Origin: Allium sativum
Taxonomy: Eukaryota; Streptophyta; Magnoliopsida; Asparagales; Amaryllidaceae
Direction of reading: 5' to 3'
Assembly: GCA_030737875.1 (NCBI GenBank)
Contig: CM060909.1
Span: 392,407,565-392,471,564, forward strand
Length of the DNA: 64,000 nucleotides
Part shown: piece after piece, positions 59,361 to 64,000 of the stretch
Position numbering within the stretch: the first letter of the stretch is position 1
Layout of the letters: every line of letters begins with the position of its first letter
Made by a program: the position numbers and the translations under genes
The notes under the pieces: model-generated
What the model was told of the DNA's origin: nothing
What the model saw: only the letters and a program-made list of their open reading frames with translations
Databases searched by the model: none

Positions 59361-60538
59361 ATATTTTAGAGTTAGATATTTCAGAAGTAGGAATTATAAC
59401 GCTATAGTTATAATCAAATGTTTTTCAATAAAGAAGTGGATTCGTAAATAGAATCTGAGAGTTACGCAAGGAAGTTTGTTAAAGATTGAGAAGGTGAATC
59501 TTGTCTATTTCGAAGTTAAAAATGTTTTTCAGTTAAGGTATGAGAGGTAATTATACCCCAACTTGATTGGCTTCATTTTTAACTAAGGAATGGTTAAGGT
59601 TCGATGGTGAAGGTTGGTTAAGTGAATATAGTTAACGAGAGTAATGGTTTGAGTTGGCATAGCGATGTTTTATTTAAACATCTATTTAAATCCAATGAAG
59701 GAGTTTTGGAAATGTTTTTCAAATAAGAATCTGAAATGTTTTCTAAAGTAGAAAATAAGAATTTATGTATATATATGGAGATAGGAAATGGGTACATGAA
59801 TAAATTAATGATAAATTAATTTAAGAGATAAATGTTAATGATGATTGATTGATATAATTTCCATCCGAAAATAATATCGTTGTTTGCACTCGTGTTTTTC
59901 TTTGATAGTTAACTCACCGACTATCAAAGTCTTTGACCATTTTTCCGTCGTAAATACGGAGAGACTGGGATCAGATTCATTACCTGAAAACCACTCCGTA
60001 TGGGCGTTAGCGTTATGATCAAATAAGATGAAAATAATTGAAGACGGAGTTATGCAAGGGCTGTCCTGTTTACAGAATAATGCCTTCGGTTTGTCCAGTC
60101 CCAGGACGACCTATATGGAAGAATGTATGACAGAGTTTATTTAATAGATCGCATAAGTTGATCTCTTCAAACATATATATGTTTGGTGGCGGAGGAATTC
60201 GTTTCTCTTAGCTGTATACCCGTTGTATTTTTGGGGAAATCAATTTGTGATTTGGCGGGTATGACAATGTGACATTCAAAGTGAATAAATGTGTGATCTG
60301 TCAGAGATAATTCTAGCATCACAACCGGGAAATGACAAAAATCGGGCAGGCAGCATGGCTAAGTGGTTGGCTGCCAAGTAGGGTGTATTATCACCTATCT
60401 AGAGATATTCATTTCATTCTATAATCTATTGTTGCTGATCCCAACCGTTGGTGATATACATTCGATACACTCAAGCGAAATGAGTGGTCGATCATGTGTG
60501 GCCAGGTTGCAAGATGTTCTTGTTGAACCTAGTGTATT

Positions 60539-61071
60539 TGTGACGATCCCAAAACCCCATGACACGGTGTTAAGGATAATCATTGGAATATAACACATTA
60601 ATTATCATTAGCAGATCACAGATAATAGCATAAACAGAAAATAGAATAATTTACACACATATGACAGTGGAATCATATAGATATCATCACATCAGAGAAG
60701 CACAGTACAGGATACAACTTAGTGCATAATGATACATAGTCAGTCACCATCGCCTGAGGCGGAATCATACATAAAGAGTACACAAAATAAATATCAGTCT
60801 ACATCGCCAATGGCGGAATCATAATATAGATACAATAATGGCGGAGAAAATCCAAGTCAGCACGGTGTAGTCAAGCCTCGCCATGAGCCAAAAGTGCGTC
60901 AGAAACCTGTAACTAGGCTGCCCGTGTGAAAATGAGGGCACCCGAGTTTGCAAGATGAAACAAACTACGAGTCAGTCATGGGACTGGTATGAGAAATCTA
61001 CTTAACTTATTAACAACAATAATAAGGCAAATCAAAGGACCACGCCACTTTCGCGGAACGGGTTTGTAACA
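60539..61071 (-). mobile_element. 3' piece of a related LTR, minus orientation
   Basis: It starts tgtgacgatccc at 60539, the inverted LTR end, and shares with the solo LTR the blocks ctgcccgtgt.aaaat.agggcaccc, gtcagtcatgggactggt and caaa.ggaccacgc in the same order (compare 4514-4650). It is interrupted at 61072 by another LTR start. Confidence 0.7.
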
Positions 61072-61318
61072 ACCCATATTTTCAATAACCTGTTATAACG
61101 TAAATCGAGGCAGAATTTAATTTATAAATCTGAATCAAGGGAAACGGGCTATGCCATTGTGTTCGTCTCGGAAAAATACGCGAAATAGAGTCCGAGTTTT
61201 CGAAAATCGGAGTCCGTATGACCCGATTAAGGCCCAACGAAGTTTTCAAAAAAATTTCAAAGTAAAAACAGATTTCAAATTCAAGTTTGAATTTGGAAAT
61301 TAGGTCAGATTGGGTGTA

Positions 61319-61336
61319 GGCGGGAAAATTCCCGCC
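61319..61336. promoter_or_regulatory. Inverted pair of E2F-like sites
   Basis: ggcgggaaaattcccgcc contains gcgggaaa, the reverse of the plant E2F core tttcccgc, and a mirrored ttcccgcc, with a 2-nt centre. It lies about 270 bp upstream of the LTR TATA box. Binding is inferred. Confidence 0.4.
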
Positions 61337-61341
61337 AGAGT

Positions 61342-61472
61342 ACCCAAGTCGACAGCCCTGTCGACTTGGGAGTCGACTTGGTTGGACCCAAGTCGACAGC
61401 CCTGTCGACTTGGGAGTCGACTTGGTTGGACCCAAGTCGACAGCCCTGTCGACTTGGCTGTCGACTTGGTCC
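61342..61472. repeat. 44-bp tandem repeat, each unit a perfect hairpin
   Basis: Copies start at 61342, 61386 and 61430. In the first two cccaagtcgacag and ctgtcgacttggg pair perfectly around cc, and the third differs at the end of the stem. A further gtcgactt half-site lies between units. Confidence 0.95.
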
Positions 61473-61595
61473 AGCCGGGCAGTTTTGCCTGGTGCACCAT
61501 TTTGGGTTTGTGTTGAGCTTGGGGGCCAGATTCGGTTTTGAGGGCTGAGATTGGAACTAAGGTTTAATCCTAAGGCTAAAACTAGTCCTAATCTC

Positions 61596-61603
61596 TATAA
61601 ATA
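61596..61603 (+). promoter_or_regulatory. LTR TATA box
   Basis: tataaata is followed by a leader beginning aggccctaacctaaccc. Confidence 0.6.
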
Positions 61604-61959
61604 AGGCCCTAACCTAACCCTAAATCATCATTATTCATTCTAGCAACTAAACTATGGCAAAATCAATCCTCTCATGGCCTCCACTCTCTTCATAAAATTC
61701 CTAAGTCATTTCTATGAGAGATTTTCCATGCATACAAGTGTTTTCAAGCTTGTATGAGCATCATTAGCTTGCATTCAAGTCAAGTTTCCATATTTACATC
61801 ATAAAGCAAGGGTTTTGATCATTTTGGCTTAAGGGTTTTTCTATTGAAGCTTGCATTTTGGGTTTAATTGGTTGCATAAGGGCTTTGTCATATTTTTGTG
61901 ACTTCATAAGCATTGTAAGCCCTATTCTACTTTCATACTTAAACTCTAAAGTTAAATGT

Positions 61960-62300
61960 ATGATATGCAAGTTTATCATGTTATGATATGGAATTTTATA
62001 TGCAAGTTTGCCATGTTATGTTATGCAAGTTTGCTATGTTATGATATGCAAGTTTATCATGTTATGATATGCAAGTTTATATGCAAGTTTGCCATGTTAT
62101 GTTATGCAAGTTTGCTATGTTATGATATGCAAGTTTATCATGTTATGATATGCAAGTTTATATGCAAGTTTGCCATGTTATGTTATGCAAGTATGCCATG
62201 TTATGATATGCAAGTTTATCATGTTATGTTATGCAAGTTTGATATGCAAGTTCGTCATATGATATGCAAGTATGTTATGCAAGTTTGGGATGATCATTTG
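61960..62300 (+). repeat. 81-bp higher-order tandem repeat
   Basis: atatgcaagtttgcc starts units at 61998, 62079 and 62160. Each unit consists of about three 25-27 bp sub-units of the form atgttatgatatgcaagttt. Confidence 0.9.
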
Positions 62301-62699
62301 GTCCATGTTATCATGTTATGCAAGCTTATCTTGAGTATGTGAACATAAAGCTTCAAGCTTTATGCTAAAGGTTGCATTTTGGCAACATGTAAGTTATCAT
62401 ATCCCTTATGATAACTTGCATGTGAGGCTAAATGCGAACTTATGGCCATTTCTACATGTCATTTATCACCACGTATCACCAATATGATAAGTTTGGTTTT
62501 ATGCATGCTTTTGATGCCTAGTGCAAGTATATGAACATATGTACATTTCATATGCCACCATGTTGAACTTGTGGCTTCAACACCTTTATGTCATGATTAT
62601 GCCAAGTTCCCTCTTTCTATCCTTTATGCGCTATTGCGATATGTAAGCGATGGGATTGCGTTTGGGGTTGGGTAAACTTAAAAGACATAAAAACATAAG

Positions 62700-63180
62700 C
62701 TTGGGAATTTGCCTATTAAGTTAGGTCTACCCATTGGGAATTTACCTATTAAGTTAGGTCTACCCAATTGCTTGAAAACTTGTAATATGTTTTGGAAACA
62801 TAATGGACATGACACTTAGAAAATATAAGTGTGACCAACTCGAGGTTGGGTTGAGTTTGTAGCGTAAACCTACCCGGAACCGACCGGCTTAACTAGTTGC
62901 TACAAACAATAGGACCCAATGTGAGAAGTTGGCCATGTTGTACCTTGAACCCGAGGTTAGACCAAGTTGTGGTGTAAAGCTACCCGGACCCGCCCGGCTT
63001 AACTAGTAACCACAACAAAGTCTAATGTGAGAGGTTAAGGCGCATTAATTAATTAATGCCTCGTGATTAGGGTTAAGTCATGGTCCACTTAATACTTAAC
63101 CAATTTGGGCTTGGTAGATTAATCAGGGTTAAGTCGTGAACTCATCGTTACACTTAACCAAGTTAATCCATGATTAGCAA
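62700..63180 (+). repeat. Duplicated blocks in the LTR leader
   Basis: cctattaagttaggtctacc occurs twice 33 bp apart (about 62711 and 62744). A block of about 110 bp with ccggcttaactagt is repeated (about 62832-62935 and 62942-63035). gggttaagtc..cttaacca occurs twice near 63070-63160. Confidence 0.8.
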
Positions 63181-63780
63181 GAGGGTTAAACCGTACTTAA
63201 CCCACTAGAAAAATCCTAGCAATGGGGGTCCACTCCAGCAGTAATCCCAAGTTTGTATCATTAAGACCCTAGGGACTAGGCTAGGGAGGGGGCACGATTA
63301 CTAACTGGAGGTAAGCGACCAAAAACGACGGCAGAATGGTACGCCGGTGTAGTTCCGGGCGGACTATGGTCGTGCACAGAGTCCGAATCCGGGGAAAACA
63401 TGCACGGGTACCAGTAGATCGAGACTGTGCACGCATGTTTATGGTGTCCAGGGGTTGACACCCTAGGGCTTGATACACCCGACGGGAGACCCGGCACAGT
63501 CTGACTACAATTATGTTTGGGCCGTATGGACACCAACACGTGACGAGTTAGGCTTATAGGGAGCCGATCGACTAGACCGTTTGGTTGGACCGCTTATTAG
63601 GGTCACTTCATGTTATTGGGCCAAAGCTTGGGCCAAGGCATCAATACTTGTTTATTCAAGTCATGTTAGTTTGCTAGTACACCTGTGGTGCAAAACCCTT
63701 AAACCCGATTATGCGATGGGAAACACCCCACCTCCGTTAGGGTCACTCTCAAAGGGAATGCCCTAATTTTGGTGGAAGTT

Positions 63781-64000
63781 TATAAGTATAAGTCACAGAT
63801 ATACAAGACAGATATAAGAACACATATTTTTGAACAGCGAAAAAACAGCAACTTTTATTTCATAAGAGAAAATACGTGTTACAACAATATTACCACAATT
63901 GTCTTACATACTTCCAAAAACATAACATCATCATAACTGTCTTGATTACATTATTTAAAGAAGCATAAAGAAACATAGATAAACTGCAAAAGTCCCATAG
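63781..64000. other. Right edge, possible minus-oriented LTR end
   Basis: acaacaattgtct-like and ttttatttcataag stretches recall the 3' zone of the solo LTR (4285-4340), but no terminal motif is in view. Confidence 0.3.

Larger units (their letters stand above)
55580..60538 (+). mobile_element. Large LTR, plus orientation, truncated relative of the solo LTR
   Basis: It shares the duplicated U3 module (gacgaaact..tttgttggatccg) with 4174-9112 in opposite orientation. Like that LTR it has a TATA box followed by a long non-coding leader with hairpin repeats, and a late block with a gcggaggaattcgtttctctta-like motif. Both termini are missing, so the limits are approximate. There is no gag or pol. 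The 74-codon ORF at 56558-56782 shows no motif. Confidence 0.6.
61072..63780 (+). mobile_element. Large LTR, plus orientation, starting tgtaacaaccc
   Basis: tgtaacaaccc at 61072 matches the start of the solo LTR. It is followed by a U3 with palindromic repeats, a TATA box (61596) and a leader of tandem repeats without coding. The right end is unclear; sequence after about 63790 looks different. The 128-codon ORF at 61956-62342 only translates a tandem repeat. Confidence 0.65.

Noticed and set aside
61956..62342. 128-codon ORF as a protein gene
   Set aside because: It translates an 81-bp tandem repeat in frame; the composition is only that of the repeat.

Overview
The window reads as nuclear DNA of a flowering plant with a repeat-rich genome, probably a eudicot (my inference). 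It is AT-rich, holds split genes with GT-AG introns, and most of it is transposable elements. I see no rRNA, tRNA, bacterial genes or CRISPR. Boundaries come from short target-site duplications (TSDs), terminal motifs and translated protein signatures read by eye; no database was searched.

Left part (1-11260): nested LTR retrotransposons. The 3' end of a probably Ty3/gypsy-type element (1-1251) sits in a minus-strand Ty1/copia element (1252-3711). A second copia element on the plus strand (about 4093-11260) has been broken by a 4.9-kb solo LTR (4174-9112, TSD ctgat), a hAT-type MITE (9170-9764, TSD tacaaaac) and another hAT-type MITE in its LTR (10462-11161). Removing the first two insertions and one TSD copy of each restores a continuous reverse transcriptase frame.

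Middle left (14537-28863): a nearly full-length decayed CACTA transposon with both genes and a 202-bp foldback (14537-21447), then small DNA transposons: a MITE with 8-bp TSD (21545-22004), hAT relics, a Mutator-type MITE with 9-bp TSD (22991-23373) and an internally deleted hAT element with perfect TSD (26690-28863).

Middle (29141-43200): the one convincing intact host gene, a six-exon model of 638 codons (29773-34044) of unrecognised family, then exon-like fragments, a possible 29-codon two-exon gene, a 67-codon ORF, and a decayed intron-less pseudogene of unknown family (42407-43140).

Right part (43350-64000): a copia LTR piece, a CACTA terminus, a Helitron-like 3' end with a methylenetetrahydrofolate reductase fragment about 600 bp inside it, about 8 kb with little coding signal, an exon that may encode a transit peptide, and finally several LTRs of the same general type as the solo LTR. 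These LTRs carry unusual arrays of hairpin-forming minisatellites, which I think are the most interesting structural theme of the window.
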